From the NCBI GenBank assembly GCA_026545225.1, contig CM048845.1:121027033-121091032 (forward strand): a DNA stretch of 64,000 nucleotides, written 5' to 3'. Source of the stretch: Cornus controversa (Eukaryota; Streptophyta; Magnoliopsida; Cornales; Cornaceae). This document shows positions 46,209 through 58,817 of the stretch, piece by piece. The notes under the pieces were generated by a model. That model did not search any database, had not been told where the DNA came from, and worked only from the letters and a program-made list of their open reading frames with translations. How positions within the stretch are numbered: the first letter of the stretch is position 1; every line of letters begins with the position of its first letter. The position numbers and the translations under genes are program-made.

Positions 46209-46717
46209 TTATATGTAAGAAGAGAGTTGTACATGTGGATGGTACAATATTGGTGTTTTAAATAAGTTTGGGCCTTAAATTATTTAAAAGGTATAGTCTA
46301 AACAATCCAACTCATTCCTCTTAAAATTTAAACTGGCCCAATCAATTCCTCAAAATTATAACAGGATAACAGGCCCAACTCATTCCTCTTAAACTTAAAA
46401 CAATCCAAGCCCATTATCCTTCCCAAGTCCAACTCCCATATAATATATAAGCCACCAAACCCTAATCTTCTCTTTCTCATACTAAGTGGTCGCTAACGCA
46501 AGAGACAATTGTTGCCACTTGCCACCACCAAGCCTCCAGTGACGCATCATTTTTTGACAAATCACTTCAGCTACTAACTCAATCGCACTTGCAGCTACAT
46601 GTGCATCTTTCTCATCTACTCTTATATCTCTCTCTCTTTGTTTTTAAAATTTGCATCAATGTTGAATGGCTTGGTGAATATGTGGAGATCTAATAATGGT
46701 TGAATGGTTGACATTTA
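46209..46717. other. spacer with short repeats
   Basis: CCAACTCATTCCTCTTAAA occurs near 46308 and again near 46376. An AACCCTAATCTTCTCTTTCTC leader-like motif near 46459 suggests a transcription start on the plus strand, but no ORF follows; CT run at about 46627-46640. Confidence 0.4.
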
Positions 46718-47190
46718 GGCCATGTTTAGTAGAATGGAAAATAAAAGAAAGGATAACGTTAGTAATGAAATAAAATCAAAGAAAAAAAAGGAAAGAATAG
46801 TGTTAAACTTTTATCGTGTTTGGTTGATTAGTAAAGGAAAAGAAAGGAAATGATAGTTAACATGTTTGGGGAAAGAAAGGAAAGGAAACAATTTAAAATT
46901 TTTACCATTATACCCTTTTATATTTAAAAGAACAAATTTTAGCTTTTATCAAAATAAGGGCAAAGTTGATATTAACAAAGTTTCATTAAAAAAGGTAGTA
47001 TTTCCTTTCCTTTCATTTCTTTCCATTTCTTCCTATTTTTGGAAGGATAACAAAAGTTATTATTCACCCTTAATTTATCCCTCCAAATCATTCCATTTCC
47101 TTTAAAAATTTCATACCAAACACACAAAACCATAACCCTCCAAATCCTTTCTTTTCTTTTCCTTCTATTTCTTTCCTACCAAACTGACCC
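46718..47190. mobile_element. Tourist-like (PIF/Harbinger) MITE, TTA TSD
   Basis: 473 bp flanked by TTA at 46715-46717 and 47191-47193. Terminal inverted repeats: left GGCCATGTTTAGTAGAATGG, right reverse complement GGGTCAGTTTGGTAGGAAAG; both continue into purine-rich AAAGAAAGGAAA arms (TTTCCTTTC on the other side). No ORF of a transposase. Confidence 0.82.
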
Positions 47191-47193
47191 TTA

Positions 47194-47560
47194 GTCTAAT
47201 ATCTCATCTCATCAATGGTTGATGCATGTTATCGAGCTCGTCAAGCCGAGCTCAATTATTGTTAGGTTAGACTTGATCAAGCTCGAGCTGAGTTTGAACA
47301 CATCTATTTATTTGGCAATTCGAGCCTAAACACTCTAAGATTTGGCTCGACTTGGCTCGATTGCAATCTAGGAAGCACGGATACTTCCCCCTGGGGTGCC
47401 GTGGCGGTATCAAACACTCGAACACGTTTTGGATACGACTCGAATGCATGTCAGATACGGCTAGAAGTTACGACGTATATTTTTGTAATTGGCGATTTTC
47501 GGTATTAAAACTAAATATGATCGAGTTATAATCTTTGCTTTAGATTCTTATCATTGATTG
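47194..47560. mobile_element. fragments of short interspersed elements
   Basis: 47230-47350 is rich in GAGCTCG/CAAGCTCGAGCTG and GGCTCGACTTGGCTCGA. 47370-47470 has AAGCACGGATACTTCCCCCT, GGGGTGCCGTGGCGGTAT and ACACGTTTTGGATACG. Both are motifs common in non-autonomous elements of dicots; ends are not resolved. Confidence 0.45.
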
Positions 47561-48592
47561 TGTAATTGAAGTCTCAGAGTGAGCATAAAGTTCTACACCA
47601 ACCATGCAAGTGCTCTTCAAAGGATGAAACTTCAATCTTCGAAAGAAACCATCAATGGTCTGAACAAGGATTCGATTAATTGAAGTTTTGAGATAATTTC
47701 GATTGCATGAGAACATTGTTGATCACGTATAAAAGTCACATAGTCCAAGTAAAGTGGTGAGAACACGTATATTTCAAACTAAGAGCTTCCGACCTTAAAA
47801 AGTGGGACTTTTAAGCAAAAAATGAATAATTCAAGGTTAGACCGGTCCAGGGTTTAAGCTGGACCGATCCAAAAGGTCTCAGGATTCCAATTTTTTGCAG
47901 GCAAAAGGCTGGACCGGTCCAAGGAATAGGCTGGACTGGTCCAAGCTTGCTGCTGGTGAAATTTGATCCTGTAGTGTCCTGTTTTGACCCGGAATTAACT
48001 CTGAAAATTTCTTAAACTCTGGGACTTATTTTCTATTAATTTTTCAACTTGTTTATAAAAAAAAATTAGAGTTTTTAATCTCTACAAAAATCTCATATGG
48101 TTTCTCTCTCATTAGTGAAGAAGGAGAAGAAGATTGTGCTACGAAGGGGACAGAATACTTGTTGAGTATTCATATTTTTTTAGTTACTCTTCTGCAAGGA
48201 TATTGATGTTAGCCGAGAATCTGCCGCAATTGGACGAGGTAGTCACAATAGTAAACTTGAGGTGTTCCACATCAAGTTCTTGTCAGAGTGGAGTGGGTGT
48301 GAGTCTGTTATACTTTGCTTCAACGATAGTGGATTTGCTTCTCTGGGGCTAAAAGCCTCACCTGTGAATTTTTTTCGATCTAAGTTTTTCACGTATATTT
48401 GGTGGATTTGTTTACTTTATTGCACTTTATTTTATTTACTTGCTTTGTGGGATTGATTTAATTTTAATTGGACTTAAAATTGGATAATTTGAAAGATTAA
48501 GCAAAAAGTGAATAAACCTAATCACTCTCCTCCCCCCTCTAGGTTTTAAATCTAACTTTTGTAGTCGCTTCCGCACCGCGCAACGCACAATT
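47560..48592 (+). mobile_element. copia-like LTR followed by a primer-binding site
   Basis: About 1 kb ending with CTCCCCCCTCTAGG and CGCACAA, directly before TTGGTATCAAAACAATG at 48591, a variant of the initiator-tRNA-Met primer site. This arrangement is typical of Ty1/copia 5' LTRs. Inside are four GGACCGGTCC-type palindromic motifs (47843-47943, some with one change). The left end is not defined, and the internal region and second LTR are missing; it runs within about 60 bp into an antisense gypsy gag. Confidence 0.55.
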
Positions 48593-48659
48593 GGTATCAA
48601 AACAATGTTCTCTAATTTGTGAGTAATTCCTTGCGAAATAATTTTTAAAATAAAAAAAT

Positions 48660-49500
48660 ATTTAGGTTGTCCCACTGAACCCACTGAACTCACTGAATGA
48701 GAAGGACCGCTCTTGAACCTCTTCTTAGCGTGTCCCTCTGAAGCAATTATTAAAACCTTACTTTGCTTCCAAGCCTCCATCTTCTCTTGCCTATCCTTTG
48801 TCTCAGCCTCAACCATCAAGGCATTTTTTACTACCTTGGTATAAACTTTTAAACCTAAAATAGACACAAATGGCCTAACCGAATGATGAAGGCCATTAAC
48901 AAACCTCCATATCTTCTCTTCCTCATCTCTCACCACCTTAGGTGCAAAGCGTGAAAGAAAAATGAATTTGTTCTCATATTCAGTTACGGTCATGCCATCA
49001 TGAACTAGTTCCTCGAATTTCTTCCTTAGCGCCCTCCTCTTCGACCCAGGAAAATAATGCTTATGAAATAAAGTCTTAAACTCTTCACATGCCATTGTCT
49101 CAAGATCGTGTTGGTCACTCACTGACTTCCACCATAATTCAGCAACATCTAAAAACAAGTATGTAGTAAGAATCACTTTTATCCCATCATTGGGAGTAGA
49201 CATTATCTTTAGGTGCTTCTCTACTTGCTCCAACCAATTATCCGCTATCAACGGATCTGAACTTCCCTCAAAACTAGGAGGCATTAACTTTTTTAATCGA
49301 GTGATAAACTTGAAACACCTCTCACTTTCACTCTTCTCCAGTTGCACTACCGGTTGTTATACTTCATTAACTGTAGTCCTTACAAAGTCTCTAAGGATTG
49401 CGGTCATATCAGTGACCAAAAGGTGTCCCTCAGGAATTTCAACCCCAACTGCCCCTCCTCAACGTTTAGGTGGCATAACTCTATATAGTCAATAATAATA
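48660..49500 (-). pseudogene. Ty3/gypsy gag remnant
   Basis: Minus-strand frame with the retrotransposon gag domain: FKFITRLKKLMPPSFEGSSD, then ADNWLEQVEKHLKIM, DVAELWWKSVSDQHD, FKTLFHKHYFPGSKRRALRK and EYENKFIFLSRFAPKV. Its start region carries an in-frame stop (position about 49360), and on the 3' side it loses similarity near 48660, before any zinc knuckle, protease or reverse transcriptase. It is preceded at the correct distance and orientation by the LTR at 49825-53830, so this is the 5' end of a truncated gypsy element running toward lower coordinates. Confidence 0.85.
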
Positions 49501-49824
49501 AGTTAGCCCATGCTATGTACCCAACGCAATCAAACTACTACGCAACATAACAACATGTTATCACTTTCATATGTAACACATTTAATCATATAAACATGTT
49601 CTCAAGTCAATACATAACATATAACGTATATTATCACATAAGCACTTAGCATATTATCATGTACGCATATTTTACATGTACATAAGTTCTCATATCAATG
49701 ATGTCATGTCTACATGCTTTTCTAGGTTTCCAAACTCAAAAGTTCTAACCGTTCTGAACCCACACATGATCCAACCCTTACTCTTCGTCCCTATGTATTT
49801 GACCTAGTGCTTTGATACCCAAGT

Positions 49825-52800
49825 TGTCACGCCTTGATTTCTAACACTTGAAAATATATGAAAAATGGGGGTGATTGAATCAAACATCCACATCATTCAT
49901 CAACAACCTCACCTTGATATCATGATTCGATACCAAGCTGTCACATCCCAAAATCAAGGTCATGATTTATCGCGAAAGCCTTTTTATTAACAACGCCTCA
50001 ATTTCTCATCAGAATGTCACACAAGGTCATTCAATCTAACCATTATCTCATTTTCTAGCAGAAGCATAATAATCACCATAACTATAACATATACATGCAT
50101 GTATAAGCCATTTAAGTTCACTATATGAGTTCATCATTGAAACATATGCAAACTTAAGTCTTTTTGAAAATTACAGTTTTATGTCCTGTACAATCAATCG
50201 AAATGTTCCCTTCGATTAATCGAAACCTTCACCATTCCTTTGATTAATCGATCAATCGAAACTTACGCTTAATCGAACTTGTATCGTAGTACTATCGTAA
50301 TCTCACTAGAATTGATCATTATTCCATCAAAAAATTTTAATTGTATCTTCGATTAATCGACACTTTTCGATTAAGCAAAATAGAGATTTTGATTAATCGA
50401 AATCCCTCGAACAGTTCCCTAAAGAATTTTCTAAGCGTCCATTCTTATGCTTTGGTCCTCATTCTCATCATACACACTCCTCAACTCACCATTTCATTAA
50501 TACAACCATTTTTCACAATTTTATACATGTAAAAATGAACATAAATGCAATATCATTATATTCATTGTATTGCAATCACCATGCTCAAATTGTACTTGTA
50601 ATGTATATAATCATAAACATAATTATAACATGTTCTTGAAATATAAAAAGTCTTATACATGTTCACCACATGCATATAGTCCACATTTCGGACATTCATT
50701 CAAACAAAATATTAAATCTCTTTAAATGAAACCGGTCTTACTCCACGCCAATTCACTGTTGGGTAGACTCCATCACTTCCTTTTCATTTCCTTAAAAAAG
50801 TTAATACTCATGTGATGAGTTACAACATTCTCAGTAGAAATGTCTAAAACACAATTTCGCAAGTTCCGTGAATAACACATAAACATACATTTGCATTTAA
50901 TCGTGTACGCAAATATCCGTATATCTTAACCATATCATAAATAATATATGATGCAATATGATATACACAACTCCCTCATCCTCTCCACACATTCATTGGA
51001 CTCCAATTCCCTGGATGGTCCAATCCCACCTAACTGGGGCTCCTAACCGAACCCCATCATAGGACTCCATTTTAGGAAGGGTTAAGTGCAAGAAACACCC
51101 TCACTATATATAGAAGGTGCAAAAACACTCCCTGATGTTCAACTAGCCCCTTATAGTTTCAAAATTGTTCAAATTAGGACAAATAAACAATTTTCTGGTA
51201 CCAAAAATAGAAAATTTCAAAAATACCCTTATGGTATGGGAAAAAATAATAATAAAAAAGAAACATTGCAAAATGTCCAAAAAGGACATGTTTGTAACGA
51301 CCTCGTTTTATATCCAAACTGTAATTTTTCTCACTCTACATCATTAACTATTTTACCTTGTCTCTCTATATCGTCAACAGTCCCCAAGTCGACGATGATC
51401 CTTCCCATCCCACTCTCATTGACTGTAAATATCGATTGCGAGATTGAGAGGATCTAACCACCAACGCCAAGTTTGGTAAGTCCGACATAGTGGAAGGAGT
51501 TGATTTTGGAGTTCTGAAGAAATGAAACTATGACTGAGTCACAGGAGGGAGCTGAGTTGAAGTCGAGATTCAATGAGGATGTGAAATTGCGATCGATGAG
51601 GCAGTACGAGAACGATGACCCTTTGATTTGAGAAGGAAGTAAGACCGAGCTGCGCTGATGAACAAGCCTTCATTCTCGTGTCCACACCCAATCACTCTTG
51701 TATGTGTGTGTCTATATATATATGTATATATATATATATATATAAATATTGTACGCGTATTAGATATTGAATTCATCTCATTTGTCATGCTTCTATAAAG
51801 TTTCATATATAGTAAGCTAATTTCACTTTAATCATTTTCTTGATATATGGAATCGCAATTTAGGTTCAATCGTGATTGAAAAAGAGAGAGGACAAAGGTA
51901 AGTGGGTTTGACTGCATATGAGATTTATGTCTTTGATTACATTGGCGCAGCATGAATTATTGCACCAAGAATGAAGAGGAAGCCCACTATAATAGAGAAA
52001 TAGTTGAAGAAAAATCAAAATCAATGTACCCAAAATCTTAAACCCACAACACAGATATATATTTTGGAAGATACCTGTGCCTATATATATATTGTATATA
52101 CAATGCATTTATATAAAATATGTCCACTATAATTTAGTTCGTATAAAAGGCACAATTTGATGATTGTGGGTATATATGTTTACACGTATAGATAGAATCG
52201 AACACAAGAAATTAATGGTGAAATGAATATGAAGTGAAAAAGAAATGTTTATATATATGTATATATATATGTATCGTATGTGTGTTTATATATAGACATG
52301 TATAAATGTATGTATGTAAGAGAGAGAGAAATCAGTTAAGGAGAGAATGAGCTAGCCAAACAAGGTCTTAAGTTATATAGAGGGGCATTATGGTATTTAG
52401 AAAAGGGTAATTTTGGGATTTCATTTAATTTTTAAGTCAAACGTGCTGGTCAACGACCATTTCTGGACGGAATCTAGCTCTAGGGGGTATTTGCTTATCG
52501 GAGACAATTAGTAGGGGGTGATATGAGCATACTAAATTAGAGGGTATTTTTTGCACATTTTTGTATATAGTGAGGGTGTTTTTTTACACTTAACCCTTTT
52601 AGGAATTATCCTCTTTTATTTAACTAGAGATCCTCTTCGAATTACTTCACGAGACTCTTCCTCGGATTACCTCACGAGGCTCCTACTCGAATTACCTCGC
52701 CACTCATCAAGAGGACTCATCACCCAACTAACTCACCACCCTCACCATGTGCTTCTCAATGAATGAAGATGGATTTCACATGCTCATGCTAAAAGTGCAC

Positions 52801-53830
52801 ATACAATTCAAGGTAATATAGTACTAATTGTCATGTTTGCACATTTTTTAAATAAACCTCACATGTATTCACATTGAACATGTTTTACATTTTTCACATT
52901 TCACATCACTTATATTGACAATTAAACATGTTTCACATCCAAACATACTTTCAAGTCAATTTATCTAACACATAGGTGTCACCTTCACATATACACATAA
53001 ATACACATAATTATATCACTTTTCACATTGAACATGCTCATTAATCATCTAAAAACAATTATAAATATGTAATTATCATACTTCACATTGAAAATTCTTT
53101 AAATTGTATAACCTAGCATGCTTTAACTTGAAAGACACTCAATTCTACTCACATAATCAATTGGTTGCCATAGAAAACCAATATACTCACATAAACTCCG
53201 GATTTCATGAGTTAAACATCCCCACCTCAATTTAGAAGAACTTCTAAATAATTTCTCTAATTTCTCATCGAATAACTTTTTCCGAATTCAATTCTGAATG
53301 AATCAAACTCAAGTCCTCGATAAGAAGACCAATTCTCTTTTTTTCGGCACCTTCCAATTCTTGCTCTAAGCCTCTCAATTTCAGTGGGAAAGGAAAAAGA
53401 TGAATGTGTGTGTGTGTGTGTGTGTGTCTATATATATATATATATATTGTTCTCTCAATCGTCTGAATAGAATGAGAGAATTAATGTTGTATTCTCCTCC
53501 TTTCTATTTATAGACATAGCCTCCTCTATTTACAAAAATGCCACTAGTCACTCACCGTAACTTTTCGGACTCCGTTTTCACTTTCTGTAACTCCTACGTA
53601 CTTGAAATTGATTTCATAACTTATCAAATATTTTATTTAAGGTAACCTCCAAATTTGGTATCATTTTGACACTCAAATTTCACCAAACACTCTCAAAACT
53701 TTCTCGGACCTTTATACAAATCCTCAAATATGTATTTTGCTTTTAAAACATATATATAATCATTTAAAATATTTATATGATAATAAATGAAAATAAAAGA
53801 AAATTAGCCAAAAAGGTCACGATTCTTACA
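49825..53830 (-). mobile_element. gypsy 5' LTR, split by a Mutator-like insertion
   Basis: On the plus strand it begins TGTCACGCCTTGATTTCTAA and ends GGTCACGATTCTTACA, the same ends as the solo LTR at 55377-57949, with which it is collinear throughout. On the minus strand TTGGGTATCAAAGCACTAGG follows the LTR end, a primer-binding-site-like sequence, and gag comes next. Without the 1518 bp insert at 51079-52596 it is about 2.48 kb. It contains ATTAATCGA repeats at about 50205-50410 and a (GT)n run at 53407-53427. Confidence 0.85.
51079..52596. mobile_element. Mutator-like non-autonomous element with 9-bp TSD
   Basis: 1518 bp inserted in the gypsy LTR, flanked by TTTTAGGAA at 51070-51078 and 52597-52605. 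Terminal inverted repeats of about 60 bp: GGGTTAAGTGCAAGAAACAC on the left and GGGTTAAGTGTAAAAAAACA from the right, both followed by CCTCACTATATA. The interior has a 123-codon plus-strand frame (51086-51457) without a recognised domain, TA/GTATA microsatellites near 51714 and 52250, and no transposase. Interior sequence could be captured host DNA. Confidence 0.9.
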
Positions 53831-55190
53831 AAAAAGGTAAATTATTTAAATTAGAGTTATTTGAAGAACCTAAATTTGTGATCGTATTACTCTAGAAGTA
53901 AGAGATTTATAGCCATTGGTTTCCTCATCAATCTCGACAAGATATGAAAGCTCGAAGTGCTAGTAATGATTAGATTCAACTCTTTATAATCACAAACAAT
54001 TCAATGTAGAGGTGTGGAGCATCAATACTGCTCTTTGCGATAAAATCCAAATAGTACTTTTTTATTTTCTTTATTGTGGCCAGAAAGTTCAAGTATGTCA
54101 AACACCTAGTTTTTCTATTCTTGTAACTTGTGAAAAATCTAGTGATTTTGTGTAACACTAAATCAAGGAAACATACAAATTATGAAGAAAATTAACCCCC
54201 ATAATTATATATAAGACAATATATACCACAATGAAGGTACAAATGACCCTATATATATATATTACAAGGCAAAAACAAAAGCAAAAAAGACGAAATAGAA
54301 CATCACTTTTTTTACTCCACATCGAACGAGAAAAACAATCCTTCTGTATGCCTGCTAAGATCCAGGAGCGCTAGACCTCCCAAAAGAGGTCAAAACTTCT
54401 GGAGAAATTAAAGACAATGTCACATATCAAACCTCTCTTTTAACTTAAGTAAATTGTGAGAGTCATGCGTCACAAATCTTGAGCTTTGTTTGATTAAACA
54501 GAGTGGATAACAGAAGAGTTCAACAATTATGAAGAAAAAAGAAAAAAAATTGATAATATTGATTTTATCTTGTCCGTCATTTAGATCAATGTGATGTTTT
54601 AACAAGAATAATCAGTCTTGATATAACAGTGAATTGTGCAAACACATGGTAAGAGATGAACAAAAATTCTAAGAGGATTGTTAAATGGTTGCCATAGGTT
54701 CACATAGGTGTCATCATTGGTGAGCCATGGTTTCTCTCTTCCTTTAATTTAGATGCAAAAGAATTAGGTGGATCCATTTCAATTCAGTGAAAATGTTGAA
54801 ACCTCAATTTAAGACCTTTTCATTGCTCATGAATCATAGAACGTTCATATTTAATTAATTAATAGATTTCATATAAAAAAGAGTGAGCTTGTGAAATGCG
54901 TAGTTGTATAAATAAAAAAAACCACATTCGCATGTTGAAATATAATTACCATCTAATTTCTATCATATTCAAAGAGACTTGCGCGTATCCTTGTCGTATT
55001 CCAATTGTATTTAGTCGCTGATACAAAAGGTGAATCATTTCAATCAAAGTTATTTGAAGAAATTAAATTTACCATACTTTGTCCTGAATAATAAGAATGT
55101 CTATATTTTAATTGATGCTATGTGAAAAAGGGTATTATACGTGATCAAATAAAACCACCCAGTTTTTGAAAGGGAACAAAACAACTCTTG

Positions 55191-55229
<39 letters not shown>

Positions 55230-55371
55230 CAGTAGATCTATGTGATGGAACATATTTTTGACTTATTCCTGTGGTCGGTTAGCCACGATCTCTCTCCCTT
55301 TCCATGAAAATTTTGACCTAAAACAAGGTAGATCGATCATTTCAGTACTTTTTCTAGTTATTTGTTAATAT
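53831..55371. other. intergenic sequence with long-range duplicates
   Basis: 53880-53990 resembles 60420-60520 (AGATTTATAGCC, then TTTCCTC..., then ATGATTAGATTCA). 54440-54740 resembles the tandem repeats at 63340-64000. 55015-55350 resembles 59325-59645. (AT)n at about 55192-55226. No gene. Confidence 0.6.
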
Positions 55372-55376
55372 CTATT

Positions 55377-57471
55377 GTCACGCTCCGATTTTCAACACCT
55401 AGAAAGGCATAGGAAATGGGGGTGATTAAGTCAAACATCCACACTTTTAATCACAACCTTGATTTGATATTATGCTCTGATACCAAGCTATCACGCCCCT
55501 AAATTTAGACCGTAAGGACTCCCCTGATCTAAGCCTGAACTTCAGGGTAGTGATGTGTCATAATTTTTCGATCATCATCCCACGATCAGACGACCATAAC
55601 AAACTACCATTTATCACCCTCGGCTCCTATGCTAACCACCGAGACCATTACTTGTTGTGGAAGCTTTTTAAAAATCATTACATCAATTCCTACCCGGAAT
55701 GTCACATATGGTCATGAAATATAAATCATAATCTCATATTCTAGTGGAAACATAATCATTATCATACGTACAATATATATATGCATGAATAAATAATTCA
55801 AGTCCACTATGTGAGTCATTTATTGAAAAGTGTGCATATATAAGTCCCATTGAAAAATACTGTTTATGCCCTGTACGATTAATCGAAATGCACTATGCAA
55901 TTAATCGCAACCCTCAATTAGATTAATCAAAGTGGGAGTTACGATCAATCAAATATGTGCTTGATTAAACTTATATCATAGTACTATCGAAAGTGCACTG
56001 GAATTGATCACTCATTCAGGTCTAAAATTTCGATTAATCAAAATGGTACCTTCGATTGATCGCTGGCCTGCGCTTAATCGAAGCGAGGCCTTCAATCAAT
56101 CGTAGGTCCTTGAACAGTTTTCCTGCAGAAATCGTTAAGTGTTCACTCTCACACCTTAACTCTCATTCTTATCATGTTATACTCTTCAATTTATCAATTC
56201 ATCAACACAACCATTCTCACAAGTTTCTACATGCATAAATGGACATAAATGAAATATCATCATCCTCATTGTCTAACATTTACCATGCTCAAAATGTACA
56301 TATAATGTATGAAATCATAAAGCATAATTATAAGCATGTTCTCGAAACATAAAATATCTTATATATGATCAGCATATGCATATAGTCCACATCCCGGACA
56401 TGCATTTAAATAAAGCATTAAATGTCTTTAAAAGAAACTGATCTTGCTCTATGCCAACTTACCGCTGGGGAGACTCCATCACCTCTTTCTCAATTTCTGA
56501 AAAGAGTTAATGCTTGAGCTACAACACTCTCAGTGGGAATATCTAAAACACAATTTTACAAGTTTCATGAATACCATAAATATACATTTGTATTTAATCA
56601 CGTTCTGCAAATATTCGTATATCTCAACCATATCATGAGGTACATATGATGTGACATGATATGCACATCACCCTCATCCTCTCCACACAACCATTGAACT
56701 CTGATTACTGACCATCCAATTCTATCTCTCCAGGGTTCCGATTACTGGACCACCCCATATAGGACTCCGATTACTGGATTATCCTATTTCCCTTGTCAAA
56801 AGGATTCACCATCCAATTGAGTTCGTCACCCTCACTATATGCTTCCCAATGAAGGAAGATGGATTCCACATGCTTATGCTAAACGTGCATATGTAATTGA
56901 AAGTAATATTGAAACCACTCAACATGCTTGTACATTCCCATACAAATCTCATATACATTCACATTGAACATGTATCATACTTCCCACATTTTATATAATT
57001 TATATTGAAAATCATACATACTTTACATCTAAACATACTCTTCAAGATAATTTATCAAACACATAAATATAACCTTTACATATACACATAAAAACACATA
57101 ATTCTCTAACATTTCACATTCAACATGCCTTATAATCATTTAAAATAATTCGCATTGAAAATTCATTTAATTGTATAATCTAGCATGCTTTAACTTTGAA
57201 AGACATCTAATTATACTCATATAACCAATTAGTTGTCATAGACAACCAATATAATTACAAAATCCCGGATTTCATGGGTTTGGTATCCCTCCCTCAATTC
57301 AGAAGAGCTTCTAAATAATTTTTCTAATTTTTTATCGAAATTAATTTTGTCCAAATTTAATTTTGAACGGATCAATCTCGAGCCCTCAATGCATAGAACA
57401 ATTCTCTCTTATTCAGTGCTTTCTAATTCTCGCCCAAGCCTTTCAATTTCAATGGAGAAAGAAGAAGATAA

Positions 57472-57509
<38 letters not shown>

Positions 57510-57949
57510 TGCTCTCTCAATCGACTGATATAGAATGAGAGAATGAGAGTTGTGTCATTCTCCTTTCTATTTATAAATCTAACCTCCCTTATTTACAAAA
57601 AAATGTCACTAGTCACTCACCGTACTTTCTCGAACTCCGTTTTCACTTTCAATAACTCCCACGGACTCAAAATCAATTTTAAAGCTCATAAAATATTTTA
57701 TTTAAGCTAATATCAAAATTTGGTGTCATTCTGACACTTTTAGATTTTTCGGGCCCACCGGACCATCGTCCCGAGCCCGTCCGACCCGAAAAATTTAAAT
57801 TTCATCAACACTCCCAAAACTTTCCTAAACTCTTATACAAATTCTCTAACATGTATTTCACATTTAGAACACATATATAATGATTTAAAACATTTATATG
57901 ACAATAGATGAAATAAAAAGATCGGCCAAAAATGATCACGGTTCTTACA
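55377..57949. mobile_element. solo LTR of the same gypsy family, 5-bp TSD
   Basis: 2573 bp, TGTCACGCTCCGATTTTCAA to GATCACGGTTCTTACA, with TG/CA ends and identical TCTAT on both sides (55372-55376 and 57950-57954). No internal region accompanies it, so it is a solo LTR left by recombination between two LTRs. It contains ATTAATCGA-like repeats at about 55880-56100 and (GT)n at 57475-57507. Same family as 49825-53830. Confidence 0.93.
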
Positions 57950-57954
57950 TCTAT

Positions 57955-58591
57955 CGCTGCCTAAAAGCAGTAAATTTATATCTGTTATTATTTTATTTTT
58001 ATTTTTTTTTCATAAATGAGATTATTTCATTTAACGGATAATAAGCATTCAATATAAAATAATGAGTGAAGGCATATATACCCTCACTGAGACTAAGCAA
58101 TCAAACTCTACAAAATGGGAAAGCTCGAAGTACCCTCGTAATCTTGACAAATCTTTATTCTACTATTATATAAATTGTAAACAACAATACTTCATAATTA
58201 TATATTACTTTATATAATGAAAGTATAATGGTAAAAAAAATATAAAATCTTTTATTTTCTTCCTTCTAACAAAATAAAGAAAGACGTCATCGAATAAAAA
58301 GCAAAAAAGATACTTTTTCTTTTCTAAGAACGTCTCATCCATCTCTCTCCCTCTCTTTTTCATCTATTTTTTTCATCATTCCTAACAAACAGAGCTATGA
58401 TTTTTTTGCCACTTTGACATTTTAGTTATAACTCACACACCTATTTTTGTGTCATTATAAATTTTTCGATCTTTCACTTTAGAAAGTAGATAAAATATCA
58501 CTATATTACCGCCATTCTTTACTCTAAACTAATAGTTGAGGGTATAAATAAATATTTTTAATTATAGATTATGCCATATAATTTTTGACTA
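57955..58591. other. A+T-rich spacer
   Basis: No gene. GGGAAAGCTCGAAGTAC near 58119 echoes the 53950 and 60460 segments of the intergenic duplication. Confidence 0.4.
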
Positions 58592-58817
58592 GCCTCCATT
58601 TGTTTAGACGTAAAATATTTTTTGAAAAATATTTCTAAAATTTTTTAATTTTCAATAGCATCAACCAAGCTAACTATTCAAAATTTTACAAATTTGTTCC
58701 ATCAATTCAAACATTTTGATGTTAAAATGTTTTACGAGTATAACATTTTTTCTTTTAAAATATGCAATCAAACACAAAAAAATTTTAAAAATATTTTACG
58801 TTGAAACAAACAGAGCC
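58592..58817. mobile_element. MITE with about 30-bp inverted repeats
   Basis: 226 bp. Left end GCCTCCATTTGTTTAGACGT, right reverse complement GGCTCTGTTTGTTTCAACGT, both running into AAAATATTTT. The flanks are CTA and TAA, so a three-base TSD of the PIF type may be degraded. No coding content. Confidence 0.75.

Noticed and set aside
57347-57538. Frame ending in a Cys/Val run
   Set aside because: The run is the (GT)n microsatellite of the solo LTR.
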